DNA of 64,000 nucleotides from JAPOVO01 sp026708165 (GTDB lineage Bacteria > Chloroflexota > UBA11872 > VXNJ01). The notes beneath the pieces are model-generated. The model saw only the letters and a program-made list of their open reading frames with translations. It had not been told where the DNA came from and did no database searches. The translations under genes were made by a program, and so were the position numbers. Of the stretch, positions 1 through 7,833 are shown one piece after another. Each line of letters opens with the position of its first letter. The stretch's first letter is position 1. The DNA lies in NCBI GenBank assembly GCA_965208775.1, contig OZ242360.1, positions 434,001 to 498,000 of the forward strand, given 5' to 3'.

Positions 1-158
1 CCCTGTTTGCCAACCTGCGCCTCAATGTCTTCAGCGGCGCCCGGCATATCGTGGTAAGCCGACTCGACCCCGGCGCGCACGGCCTCAAGCACGTCGTCTA
101 CCCGGAGGCCTTTTTCGGCTGCAATCTGCGCAAGGGCCAACTCGAAGTCGTTCTTCAT
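1..158 (-). CDS. nusA: Transcription factor NusA, N-terminal fragment (cut by window edge)
   Basis: First 52 codons of NusA, the RNA polymerase-binding factor that modulates pausing, termination and antitermination. The frame begins at ATG (156-158) with MKNDFELALAQIAAEKGL and continues into a helix VDDVLEAVRAGVESAY. This matches the start of the NusA polymerase-binding domain: an E-K-x-L step followed by a helix ending in A-Y. The rest lies beyond the left edge. A G-rich run just before the ATG could be the ribosome-binding site. The next gene upstream is an ABC ATPase that ends in a terminator at 222-253, so nusA probably has its own promoter within 160-221; I see no rimP next to it. The call rests on a short N-terminal match only. 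Confidence 0.72.
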   Translation of the reverse strand, partial: MKNDFELALAQIAAEKGLRVDDVLEAVRAGVESAYHDMPGAAEDIEAQVGKQ

Positions 159-221
159 AGCCCCCGCCTAGTTTGATTCAGCCGACTCGATGAGGGATCC
201 GCGCCACCTCTAAATAGGTCG

Positions 222-253
222 AACGAAAAATAAAAGTGGGACGATGCCCACTT
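222..253 (-). terminator. Rho-independent terminator after the ABC ATPase gene
   Basis: Read on the minus strand, a perfect 7-bp stem AAGTGGG/CCCACTT (234-240 with 247-253) closes a 6-base loop and is followed directly by a T-rich tract TTATTTTTCG. It lies about 110 bases past the stop of the ABC ATPase gene and would end the GHMP kinase-DUF624-ABC transcript before nusA. The rest of 159-363 shows no gene. Confidence 0.8.
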
Positions 254-363
254 CGCAGCATTTTCGGATAGACCGTCTGCTCTCCGCTCAGTATAGCACT
301 CAAGACCCCGAAATGGGCCTTGATAACGCATCCCGATTGACGCTTCGTCAACCTGTTTAACTG

Positions 364-1527
364 TTAGGCGACGCGGATGTTACGGTTGTCGAAGACTCTG
401 ATTAGGTCCTTGCGAAACTTGACCCCGACCATCGTGCCCCGATCCAGATGTTCTCCGATATCGAACTTACCCACGATATCGTGCTCGCCCATCCGAAACG
501 TGACCAGCTCACTTCGCTCGCTCAACAATCGCTGGACTATGTCGACTTGGAGCGGGAGCGAATTGCCACCACCGTTTCCGAGCTCAACGTGCTCTGGCCG
601 GATTCCGAGGGTGACCTCTTCTCCATTGAGCCCCCGGAGCGAGCCGCTGTCGACTTCGAATTCGCAACCACCGCAGACCAATCGACCTTCTCTCACGGTC
701 GCAGGCAACAAATTCATCGGCGGACTGCCGAAAAATCCGGCTACGAACTTGCTAATCGGGCGCTCGTAGATCTGGCTGTAGGTCCCGATTTGCACGATAT
801 TGCCGGCCTGCATAACCGCAATGCGATCGCCAAGAGCGATCGCTTCAGTTTGATCATGGGTGACATAGACCGCCGTGATTCCAAATCGCCTCAAAAGTCT
901 CTTGATCTGCACGCGGGTTTGCGAGCGGAGTTTGGCATCGAGATTGGAAAGCGGCTCGTCGAACAGGAACACGCGGGGATTTCTGATGATGCACCGCGCA
1001 ATCGCGACGCGCTGCTTTTGGCCGCCTGACAGTGTCTTTGGCTTTCTTTCGAGCAGCTCTTCGAACCCTTCTCCCATGATCTTGCACGTGGCTTCGACGC
1101 GCTCCGGGACCTCGGGATCGCGTTTGTGCATCTTGAAGAAGAATCCCAGGTTGCGCTTGCTCTCCATGTGGGGGTAGAGCGCGTAATTCTGAAAGACTAT
1201 GCCGATCAGTCGTTCCTTGGGCGGGAGTTCCGTGACGTCTTCGTCGTCAAAGTAGACCCTTCCGGAGGTGACCGGCACGAGTCCGCCCAGCGCCCTCAGC
1301 AGGCTGGTCTTCCCGCATCCGGACGGTCCTACAATTGCTACGGTTTCGCCGTCCTCTACGGATAAGCTCACCTCGTCGAGCGCCAGGACTCGCCCGTCGA
1401 CTACCTTGGGGCCGTCTCCGTCTTCACTTATTCCGAGACCAAGATTGTTCGACCTGTTCATGATCCGGCTGACGGCGTCGTTAGCCGTCAACCAGACCTT
1501 TAATTCGTCAACGGTTATCGATGACAT
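364..1527 (-). CDS. MalK/UgpC-type ABC transporter ATP-binding protein
   Basis: Nucleotide-binding subunit of an ABC importer, probably for sugars or glycerol-phosphate-like substrates; it would couple ATP hydrolysis to a membrane permease on the cytoplasmic face. I chose the ATG at 1525-1527, giving 387 residues starting MSSITVDELK; a longer in-frame extension to 1650 would run into the upstream gene. Visible motifs are Walker A GPSGCGKTS (about residue 67), Q-loop VFQNYALYPHM, signature LSGGQKQR, Walker B VFLFDEP and the switch histidine in VTHDQ. A C-terminal regulatory domain with the TLGIRPEHV motif marks the MalK/UgpC group. Walker A sits about 30 residues later than in MalK because of an extra stretch of about 30 residues after the first strand. 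The gene lies 38 bases after the DUF624 gene and ends in a terminator. No permease or binding protein is nearby. Confidence 0.9.
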   Translation of the reverse strand: MSSITVDELKVWLTANDAVSRIMNRSNNLGLGISEDGDGPKVVDGRVLALDEVSLSVEDGETVAIVGPSGCGKTSLLRALGGLVPVTSGRVYFDDEDVTELPPKERLIGIVFQNYALYPHMESKRNLGFFFKMHKRDPEVPERVEATCKIMGEGFEELLERKPKTLSGGQKQRVAIARCIIRNPRVFLFDEPLSNLDAKLRSQTRVQIKRLLRRFGITAVYVTHDQTEAIALGDRIAVMQAGNIVQIGTYSQIYERPISKFVAGFFGSPPMNLLPATVREGRLVCGGCEFEVDSGSLRGLNGEEVTLGIRPEHVELGNGGGNSLPLQVDIVQRLLSERSELVTFRMGEHDIVGKFDIGEHLDRGTMVGVKFRKDLIRVFDNRNIRVA

Positions 1528-1565
1528 CGATGTGTTGCTCGGTGCGACCGCGCGCTGATCTCTTG

Positions 1566-2321
1566 CTAGCCGCTGCTTTCCTCCAGGTTCAATCCATATG
1601 CCTCCAGCAGGTCGGCGACGACGCGATGGCCTGTGAACGCCACGACACAAGGTCCGACGATCAGGGCGACGACATTGAAAATCGGAACGAAGATCGCGCT
1701 TAGCAGGGTGATCAATGCCAAACCGATACTCGCGCCGGGATTACCGATGACCAGCACCGCGGAGTTTCGGATCGTGTGGTAGACGTTGAGGTCCAGACTA
1801 ACCAACAGCACGTACAAGTACGGTTGCATCAGCACCCAAAATAGGAGCAGATAGATAAACAAGACCGCAATTATCTGCTGGAACAACTCACCCGAGAACC
1901 AGTAGAACGAGAACCCGATAAAGCAGACGAAAAGCGCCGCCATATCCACTACCGCCAAAAGCCACCCGCGGACGAAGTACTTTTTGAATCCCCGCCAGAA
2001 CATACCGAACGTCACAGGTTCAAGCTCGATGAAATTGTGGGCGCTGTGGTACAGGGCGGCAGTCCCGGGGCCAGCGATCAGCAGCACGACAGCGGTCATC
2101 ACGGGTGCTATAACCAAGAGTTCCAGAGGAATTATGCGGTCGGCGATGCTCTCGCGGGCCTCCGGCTGTGACATCACCACGGCTACCAAGGTGCCGGGAA
2201 GTATGAGAGGCAGCACTGTAACCGTCCACATAATGTTGACCTTGAGAGTCAGGGTTATCAGCTCGTAGTAGAGCTGGCCCAGCGCCCACCAGAAGTGTCG
2301 CAATACTCGAATCAAGCGCAC
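1566..2321 (-). CDS. DUF624/YesL-like integral membrane protein
   Basis: A 251-residue polytopic membrane protein starting with GTG. Hydrophobic segments lie near residues 28-50, 65-85, 117-140, 148-175 and 195-230. The stretch GPGTAALYHSAHNFI followed by a basic, aromatic segment FWRGFKKYFVRGW resembles the conserved centre of the DUF624 (YesL) family, whose members often sit in carbohydrate ABC-transporter operons; their exact role is not established. It is downstream of a GHMP kinase and 38 bases upstream of a MalK-type ATPase, which supports a link to sugar uptake. The family assignment is from motif resemblance and is moderately secure; that it is a multi-helix membrane protein is clear. 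Confidence 0.7.
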   Translation of the reverse strand: MRLIRVLRHFWWALGQLYYELITLTLKVNIMWTVTVLPLILPGTLVAVVMSQPEARESIADRIIPLELLVIAPVMTAVVLLIAGPGTAALYHSAHNFIELEPVTFGMFWRGFKKYFVRGWLLAVVDMAALFVCFIGFSFYWFSGELFQQIIAVLFIYLLLFWVLMQPYLYVLLVSLDLNVYHTIRNSAVLVIGNPGASIGLALITLLSAIFVPIFNVVALIVGPCVVAFTGHRVVADLLEAYGLNLEESSG

Positions 2322-2460
2322 CCGCCGTTTCTCGCCGGACTTCGGAGCCGGTGAATCATCGGTCGCGCTTTGATATTAGCGATTCGGCGGCCTGGCGACA
2401 CTAATTCGGGTACTTCACGACTCCGCGCTGCCGCCATGGCAACTTGCGGCAGATAACAGT

Positions 2461-3573
2461 TTAATGTTCCGCTTTCATGCGCCGCCGGTCGAGTTGGGCC
2501 GTCCACGCGTCCGGATCCTCGGACGATACGCCTTTGTCGGCACGAGTGACCGCGAAGGCTTCCACCCCATGCTCTTGAGTCACGTGCTCGGCGAAAGCCT
2601 CCGGTTCACGACTAACACAAATTATCGTGCCTCCCTGTCCGGCTCCCGCGAGTTTCGCCCCACTAGCGCCCAGAGTAGTGACTCTCCGCAAGAGCTGCTC
2701 GACCGCTTCGCCTGAGCCGCCCAGCCTACGGATAATCCGCTGGTTATCCGTCATCAATCTGGCTAAGCCCGCCCAATCTCGTCGCCCTAACAACCCCCGC
2801 GCATTTCGAGCGATGTCTGCAAGGGCGGCCATCCCGTCGACCACCTCGCGTTCACCCCGGAGCCAGCGCTCCCGCAACGGACGGTGCGGAGAACTCGATT
2901 CCCTTCGTACACCCGTATTGGCGACGACGAACGGCAGCGTCCCAGTCGTCTCGGCCAGGTCTTCAACAATGGCCAACGGCTCGAGATTCGGGCCGAGCCA
3001 GCGCTCCTTACCTTGGAAACTCATATTCGAAAGTCCGCCGAAGGTGGTCGCGTAGAAGTCCTGGTATCCGCAGGTGATCCCCATGCGGTGAAACTCGATC
3101 AATCGCGCCGTCTCGGCAGCGTCATGTCTGTCTCGCTCAATGTTCAGGAACCGGTCTGTCGCGTGGAGCGCCGCTACAACAAGCGCGCTGGAGCTTGAAA
3201 GGCCCGCGTTCGGCGGTATATCACTCCAGCACGTGAGCCTGGCCGTCCGCCGCCCCCAAGGCTGCTCCAAAAGGACAGCCTTGAAAACGTTGAGATAGGT
3301 CAGGCGGCGCAAGGACTCGATGGCTCCAGGGTCGAGGTCGCGAAGCTGATCCGGCGCGGGGTAGGGCGCGAGAGCGAGGTCGTCTCGCGTACGAACCGTC
3401 TGCGAGACTTCCACGTCGAGCGCATTTAGCGTCAACTTGTCGGCGGGTTCGATCGCGACGAATGCCCGCCGTTCAATGGCGACCGATATTACGGCGCCGC
3501 CATACATATCGCTGGGGTTGCCGACGATGCCCGCCCTACCAGGAGCCGAACTGACGACTATCTTCTCAGACAG
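2461..3573 (-). CDS. GHMP-family sugar kinase with apparent CTG start
   Basis: A 370-residue small-molecule kinase of the GHMP (galactokinase/homoserine/mevalonate/phosphomevalonate kinase) superfamily; the substrate is probably a sugar or sugar acid. Motif 1, SSAPGRAGIVGNPSDMYGG, lies at residues 8-26. Motif 2, the phosphate-binding loop, is PNAGLSSSSALV, and motif 3 is GAKLAGAGQGG near the C-terminus. The first ATG in frame (3505-3507) falls inside motif 1 and would remove APGR. Upstream there is no ATG, GTG or TTG before an in-frame TGA (3598-3600). A CTG at 3571-3573, five bases after a strong GGAGG, gives a normal family N-terminus (MSEKIVVSSAPGR), so I start there. It heads the set with the DUF624 protein and ABC ATPase, suggesting phosphorylation of an imported sugar. 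Substrate not assignable from sequence. Confidence 0.87.
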   Translation of the reverse strand: MSEKIVVSSAPGRAGIVGNPSDMYGGAVISVAIERRAFVAIEPADKLTLNALDVEVSQTVRTRDDLALAPYPAPDQLRDLDPGAIESLRRLTYLNVFKAVLLEQPWGRRTARLTCWSDIPPNAGLSSSSALVVAALHATDRFLNIERDRHDAAETARLIEFHRMGITCGYQDFYATTFGGLSNMSFQGKERWLGPNLEPLAIVEDLAETTGTLPFVVANTGVRRESSSPHRPLRERWLRGEREVVDGMAALADIARNARGLLGRRDWAGLARLMTDNQRIIRRLGGSGEAVEQLLRRVTTLGASGAKLAGAGQGGTIICVSREPEAFAEHVTQEHGVEAFAVTRADKGVSSEDPDAWTAQLDRRRMKAEH

Positions 3574-3707
3574 ATTCCCCTCCCTCGCTTTCCCGAGTCA
3601 CGAATGGCAACGGCCAGATCCGTCATGGGTTTGAAACTGACCTTGATTCAAGCGTAGTGACTGCCCGATCCCCTCAAAATCGAGGGTAACCTTCTAGACT
3701 CTGAACT

Positions 3708-4298
3708 ATGTTGGGATGCTTTCGCCTATTCATTTATGCGGCTGTCGTAATGGCGGCGGCTCTCGGCGTCATTGCGTTCTTCGCTTTGAGACCGGAAGTC
3801 GATACTTCCGACCTGAGCGAGGTCGTGGTGAGCGACCGCGACCGCACAGAACTGAACATACGGCTGGCCGGGATAAACGCCAAGATCGACCAGAGCAAGA
3901 AGACCGGAGTCTCAGTTCCGGTCCATATTTCCATATCCGAGACCGAGCTTGCGTCGAAGATCGATGCGTGGTCGGGCGAGAAGCTGTTCACCGAATTTAG
4001 AGACTTGCGTGCACATTTCAAAGAAGACACCCTGGTTATCGTTGGTACCATGCGCATCGGCAGATTCGACTTCCCGTTTCGAAACGACATTAGCTTTAGA
4101 ATCGATACGGGCGCGCGCAGCCTTGAGTTAGTTCGCGTGCAGATCGGCGGCTTATTCTTGCCTGGACCGCTGCGAGCCGGTCTAGTGGGACTTGCCGAGC
4201 GATCAGTGGATGCGGGATTTCCCCGTCCTCCAATAGAAGTCGAGACTTTGCTTTTTTCGGAAGATACGCTCGTCATTTCCGGTTCGACACGGGGTTGA
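3708..4298 (+). CDS. Small membrane-anchored extracytoplasmic protein, unknown function
   Basis: I do not recognise this 196-residue protein with certainty. It has one N-terminal hydrophobic segment (about residues 6-27, ending FFALRPEV) that would serve as signal anchor, then a soluble domain of alternating beta-like stretches (VSVPVHISISETELASKI, KEDTLVIVGTMRIG, DNISF-like and ETLLFSEDTLVISGS). The pattern 'serine-glutamate-x-E-L ... short strand ... VIVGTM' recalls membrane-anchored lipid-binding-like proteins of the YpmS/DUF2140 or DUF2993 type, but that is only a resemblance. It is transcribed alone, divergent from the GHMP kinase and convergent with the class II aldolase gene, whose end is 20 bases away. 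Confidence 0.7.
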   Translation: MLGCFRLFIYAAVVMAAALGVIAFFALRPEVDTSDLSEVVVSDRDRTELNIRLAGINAKIDQSKKTGVSVPVHISISETELASKIDAWSGEKLFTEFRDLRAHFKEDTLVIVGTMRIGRFDFPFRNDISFRIDTGARSLELVRVQIGGLFLPGPLRAGLVGLAERSVDAGFPRPPIEVETLLFSEDTLVISGSTRG

Positions 4299-4318
4299 CG
4301 TAAAGACGTGTCCGAGAT

Positions 4319-4897
4319 CTATGGCCGGGGCCAATTCAGCGCCAGGGCCACCTTGCAGGCATCTTCCAGCACGGAGGTCCACTGAAATGCCTCGTCCAGA
4401 GAAGCGCCGGCCGAATAAGTGCCGTGTCCGCGAGCTATCACGACCCGATGTTCAACCAGATTTCGCGCAATCTCGTCCGCGGCGGCTTCGACCGCCTTTC
4501 CGGCCAGCGCATCGACAATAGGAACTCGGGGCATGTAGTAGCGGGCCTCCAAAGTCGGCGGCTTGAATTCGGCACCATCTTCGAGCAGAGAGACCGCAAT
4601 AGAGTTGGCGGGGTGTGCGTGAATTACGGCAAGGTGATCGGAGGTCGCGTACACCTCCAGATGCGCACTAACCTCCGACGATGCTTTGTCCGGTATGTCC
4701 CAACCGGAGAGTTGAAACTCGACCAGATCATCGGCGGCGAGCCGTCCCAGACGCGCCCCGCTTCGCGTTATGACCACCTGACCGTCAGCCAGAACGCTCA
4801 TATTTCCGCTATGGGAGCCGACCAAGCCTGCAAGGAACATGTCGTGACCGACTTCGGCGAAGTCGGTCACGATTAGCACGTGCCGGCTACCGTTCAT
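4319..4897 (-). CDS. Class II aldolase/adducin family protein (fuculose-phosphate aldolase-like)
   Basis: A 192-residue zinc-dependent aldolase-fold enzyme. The family cleaves or dehydrates sugar phosphates, for example L-fuculose-1-phosphate or methylthioribulose-1-phosphate. Visible features are the N-terminal GLVGSHSGNMSV phosphate-binding segment, ITRSGARLGRLAADDLV, the catalytic-glutamate region SSEVSAHLEVY, metal-binding histidines in IHAHPANS, and the third histidine in ARGHGTYSAG. Length is slightly below the usual 210-220. It starts with ATG nine bases after the CinA-type gene and is the last gene of the LCP-EEP-CinA-aldolase set. A role as 3-oxo-tetronate-4-phosphate decarboxylase (OtnC) is another possibility, since a PdxA-family dehydrogenase lies nearby. 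Substrate undetermined. Confidence 0.88.
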   Translation of the reverse strand: MNGSRHVLIVTDFAEVGHDMFLAGLVGSHSGNMSVLADGQVVITRSGARLGRLAADDLVEFQLSGWDIPDKASSEVSAHLEVYATSDHLAVIHAHPANSIAVSLLEDGAEFKPPTLEARYYMPRVPIVDALAGKAVEAAADEIARNLVEHRVVIARGHGTYSAGASLDEAFQWTSVLEDACKVALALNWPRP

Positions 4898-4906
4898 GGC
4901 GGGGAC

Positions 4907-5710
4907 TCAGTCTATGACCTCGAGCGACTTGCCATGCACTTCGGCGAGCGCCGCAAAGAAGCCAAGTACCCTCTTTAGCTCCTGGTTGGGCGGCAGTCCA
5001 TCGGCTCCGCGAACGACTACGTCCACGGGCAATCCGGTACCGTCTCCCATAGCCACGTAGGCCTTCAGGTATGCGTTCGGGAACTTGTCCATGACCTCTT
5101 GCAAGAGCGGGGAAACCTGAGACTCGAACATCTCGATACGCACTCGCCGGATCGCCACCTTGCCGCGATAACCCTCACTGACGATTCGAGCGAGATGGGT
5201 CTCGAATATCCCCTTCACCTCGCGCGGCGGTCCGGGCATACAAAACAGCACCGAACCGTCGACCTCGACCGCGAAGCCGGGCGCCCAGCCGACCGGATTG
5301 ATGAACACGTGCGCGGCTTCAGGAACGGTACCCATTTTAATCATGCTTGGGTTTAGCTCCTCGGCTGCGGGAATCTGCCGCCTCTCCCTGTAATCGGCGA
5401 TTACGGCCTCGTCCGACCGCACTCCGCAGCCGGCAATCCCGGCAACGATTTCCACAGTGAGATCATCTGGAGTCGGTCCGAGTCCGCCGGTCGTCACAAT
5501 GAGTCCAGAGCCTCGGTCAATTGCGTCGCGCAGCGCGGAATCCACTTCGTCAGGGACGTCGCGGACCGCGGTAATTCTCGCCAGGTCGCCGCCGCCGGCA
5601 ACGATCCGCTCAGCCAGCCACGACGAATTCGTGTCCTGAATCCTGCCGAGCACGACCTCCGTGCCTATGGAGAAAATCTCCGCGGGCGCATCCGCATTCA
5701 GAGTCAGCAA
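4907..5710 (-). CDS. CinA-type molybdopterin-binding-fold protein (COG1058), no PncC domain
   Basis: A 267-residue protein with the CinA N-terminal (MoaB/MogA-like) domain: IFSIGTEVVLGRIQDTNS near the start, the signature VTTGGLGPTPDDLT, and the later GWAPGFAVEVDGSVLFCMPGPP. Full-length CinA has about 400 residues with a C-terminal nicotinamide-nucleotide amidase domain; this protein ends before such a domain. Characterised relatives act on ADP-ribose or oxidised nucleotides, but activity here is uncertain. A GTG at 5720-5722 is possible; I prefer TTG at 5708-5710, which lies five bases after GGAGG. It sits between the EEP-fold gene and the class II aldolase on the same strand. Confidence 0.85.
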   Translation of the reverse strand: MLTLNADAPAEIFSIGTEVVLGRIQDTNSSWLAERIVAGGGDLARITAVRDVPDEVDSALRDAIDRGSGLIVTTGGLGPTPDDLTVEIVAGIAGCGVRSDEAVIADYRERRQIPAAEELNPSMIKMGTVPEAAHVFINPVGWAPGFAVEVDGSVLFCMPGPPREVKGIFETHLARIVSEGYRGKVAIRRVRIEMFESQVSPLLQEVMDKFPNAYLKAYVAMGDGTGLPVDVVVRGADGLPPNQELKRVLGFFAALAEVHGKSLEVID

Positions 5711-5767
5711 CCGAACCTCCACATCGACACGACCGCCGGGATTCTAGCGCGAAGACCCAGGCGAGAG

Positions 5768-6499
5768 TCAGAGGTCGATTCGGAGCACGACCGGGACGTG
5801 ATCGGAATCAGTAACGTTGACGGTTCGCGCCGAGAGGGCTTTGACCCCGTGTGAGGCAAAAACGTAATCGATCTGCTGCGAAGGTCTATCCGACGGAAAA
5901 GTGAGCAGATCTGCCCCGACGGTGAGATCATTCAAATGCTGAGTGATTGATTGATAGGCGGGCGAGCCAGGTTGCATGTTGAAGTCGCCGGCGAGTACCA
6001 CGGGGACGTTGCACCTCGACAACCAGTCGCGAAGCGACTCGATCTGCCAGATTCGTCCCACTTCATGCCTGCCGAGGTGCGCCGATATTGCGATAAACGG
6101 TGTTTCGTCATGCTGGAGTTGAGCCCACGCGAAACCACGCGGCTCCCGCTCGGGCAGACCTGGCAGCGCGTTACCCCCACCCGGGCGAGCGCAGCCTTTC
6201 CATAGCACCGCGACACCGTACTGAGCCGGACGCGCTTCCGAACTCCATGTTCCGAGCAGATTTGGAGCGTAAAAGGCGCGCATCCCGAGGCCAGCGGCGA
6301 AGTATTCGCACTGATCAATCGAGCCGCTTCGCGCCCAGTCACGGTCTACTTCCTGCAAAGCCAGCACATCGGGATTGAGAGAACGGACTAGGTCTAACTG
6401 CCGGTCGATATTCGCACGGTCGGCAAGATCGCGGCCTCCCCGGATGTTATATGACACAAGGACAAGGCCGTCGGTCCTTTCGTCAGCCGAGCCAGCCAC
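5768..6499 (-). CDS. Endonuclease/exonuclease/phosphatase-fold hydrolase
   Basis: A 243-residue enzyme of the EEP superfamily (DNase I-like metal-dependent phosphodiesterases, including AP endonucleases, sphingomyelinases and lipid phosphatases). The catalytic landmarks are all visible: SYNIRGG near the start, the metal-binding glutamate in LALQEVDRDWA, SAHLGRH, the aspartate/asparagine pair in VLAGDFNMQPGSPA, and the terminal SDHVPVVL with the catalytic histidine. No signal peptide is visible, so it should be cytoplasmic. It starts with GTG two bases after the LCP gene stops, so the two are almost certainly co-transcribed. The substrate cannot be read from sequence. Confidence 0.9.
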   Translation of the reverse strand: MAGSADERTDGLVLVSYNIRGGRDLADRANIDRQLDLVRSLNPDVLALQEVDRDWARSGSIDQCEYFAAGLGMRAFYAPNLLGTWSSEARPAQYGVAVLWKGCARPGGGNALPGLPEREPRGFAWAQLQHDETPFIAISAHLGRHEVGRIWQIESLRDWLSRCNVPVVLAGDFNMQPGSPAYQSITQHLNDLTVGADLLTFPSDRPSQQIDYVFASHGVKALSARTVNVTDSDHVPVVLRIDL

Positions 6500-6501
6500 A
6501 A

Positions 6502-7653
6502 TCAGGGCTCTAACTGCTGCCGTGCGACCGGTTCATATTCCAAATCGCGCCCCACGCTGCCAGCCTGTTTTGCTTCCTCTACAACCTGAGCGATATACCG
6601 CTGAATCAGGTTGACGTTGGGCATCAATATTTTCGCGCCGTTCTCGCCTTCCGCCGGATACACGCGGCTTTCGGTGTAGTCGATGTTTGCTACCTTGAGC
6701 GCGCCCGGCGGAATCTGTAGCGACAGCTTTGCCAAAGAGGGGATTTTCGTAACGGGCAAATTGGACTCGAACATTTCAATTACGCGCCCCACCAGCGCCG
6801 GCGCCCTTACTATCGAATCGGGAGTGAGAATCTGATCGCGGATTGAGGTTAGAAACTGCTGCTGCCTTTCCATGCGGCCGAAGTCGCCCTCCGGATCCTC
6901 CCATCGTGTTCGCACGTATTTCAAAGCCGTGTCGCCGTTTAGTCGGTGCGTGCCGGCCCTCAAGATAAACGGATCGAATCCGTCGTCGTTCGCGTTTGGG
7001 TACTTATAGTCGACTATGTCACGGTCCACGACAACGTCGACTCCTCCAAATAGGTCGACGATTCCGACAAATCCGTCGAAGTCCATGGTCACGTAGTAGT
7101 CGATCGGGAATCCGACCAAATCGGATACACGCTGGCGCAGGCTTTCGGCTCCTTCCAGGAAGAGCACGGTGTTTATTCGGTACGGTTCGGTTTCGCATTT
7201 TTCCAGGCACACGTCGCGAGGAATTGAGACCAGGACCGCCGATCCGGACCCCGGATCTACTTTCAACACCATAATCGTGTCTGTCTTCGCGAACGGATCG
7301 TCCTCGCGCTTGTCAGTTCCCAACAGCAGGAAGGAGACCTCTTGCTGGGCCGGCCAGTCTGGAATGAACTCCAGCGGATTGGCCACCTTGGCGGGAAGCT
7401 CGACGACTGGCGCGACCGCCTGACGGACTTTCTCCTTGAGATTGGATATTGCAGGCGTAGGAGGGCTCGTCTCCTGGACTTGGGTAACGGGGCTGACTTG
7501 AGCTTCGACAGCGCTCGGGGGATCGTCCCCGGAATAGGCCCAGACGACAACTCCGAGAATCGCAGCGATCCCCAAAGCGGACAGCGCTCCGAGGAGACTC
7601 AGGTATTCCCCGCGGCTGCGCGAGGGTCTACGGAATGGTTTGGACGATATCAA
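6502..7653 (-). CDS. LytR-CpsA-Psr (LCP) family cell-envelope protein
   Basis: A 383-residue membrane-anchored protein of the LCP family, whose members transfer polyprenyl-linked glycopolymers to the cell envelope. A basic N-terminus (KPFRRPSRSR) precedes a transmembrane helix at about residues 18-43, a low-complexity linker, then the LCP domain. Domain landmarks are FLLLGTDKRED, the paired aspartate in KTDTIMVLKVDP, VSIPRDVCLE, YRINTVLFLEGAESL, DYYVTMDFDGFVGIVDLFGGVDV and LNGDTALKYVRTRWEDPEGDFGRMERQQ; these hold the arginines and aspartates known to contact pyrophosphate and Mg. The start is TTG at 7651-7653, the only start-like codon after an in-frame stop. It heads the operon that continues with the EEP hydrolase. 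Confidence 0.93.
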   Translation of the reverse strand: MISSKPFRRPSRSRGEYLSLLGALSALGIAAILGVVVWAYSGDDPPSAVEAQVSPVTQVQETSPPTPAISNLKEKVRQAVAPVVELPAKVANPLEFIPDWPAQQEVSFLLLGTDKREDDPFAKTDTIMVLKVDPGSGSAVLVSIPRDVCLEKCETEPYRINTVLFLEGAESLRQRVSDLVGFPIDYYVTMDFDGFVGIVDLFGGVDVVVDRDIVDYKYPNANDDGFDPFILRAGTHRLNGDTALKYVRTRWEDPEGDFGRMERQQQFLTSIRDQILTPDSIVRAPALVGRVIEMFESNLPVTKIPSLAKLSLQIPPGALKVANIDYTESRVYPAEGENGAKILMPNVNLIQRYIAQVVEEAKQAGSVGRDLEYEPVARQQLEP

Positions 7654-7833
7654 TCTGGCCCAATCTTATACGGCGTCGCGGCGCCAGCAGAGCGCCTCAG
7701 CCCCCCATGTGCCCTACTGATAATTGCGAATTATGCCCGCGACTCATGGATGCGTCCACACCCCGCCTCAGTTGCCGGCGGCTTTCACATGCACAACGCA
7801 CGAGGCGGTTTTCCGTTACCCGGATACTTCGCC

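Noticed and set aside
292..306. TAGCACTC resembling half of a CIRCE element upstream of nusA.
   Set aside because: The second half (GAGTGCTAA) is absent at the required distance and the neighbouring genes are not heat-shock genes.
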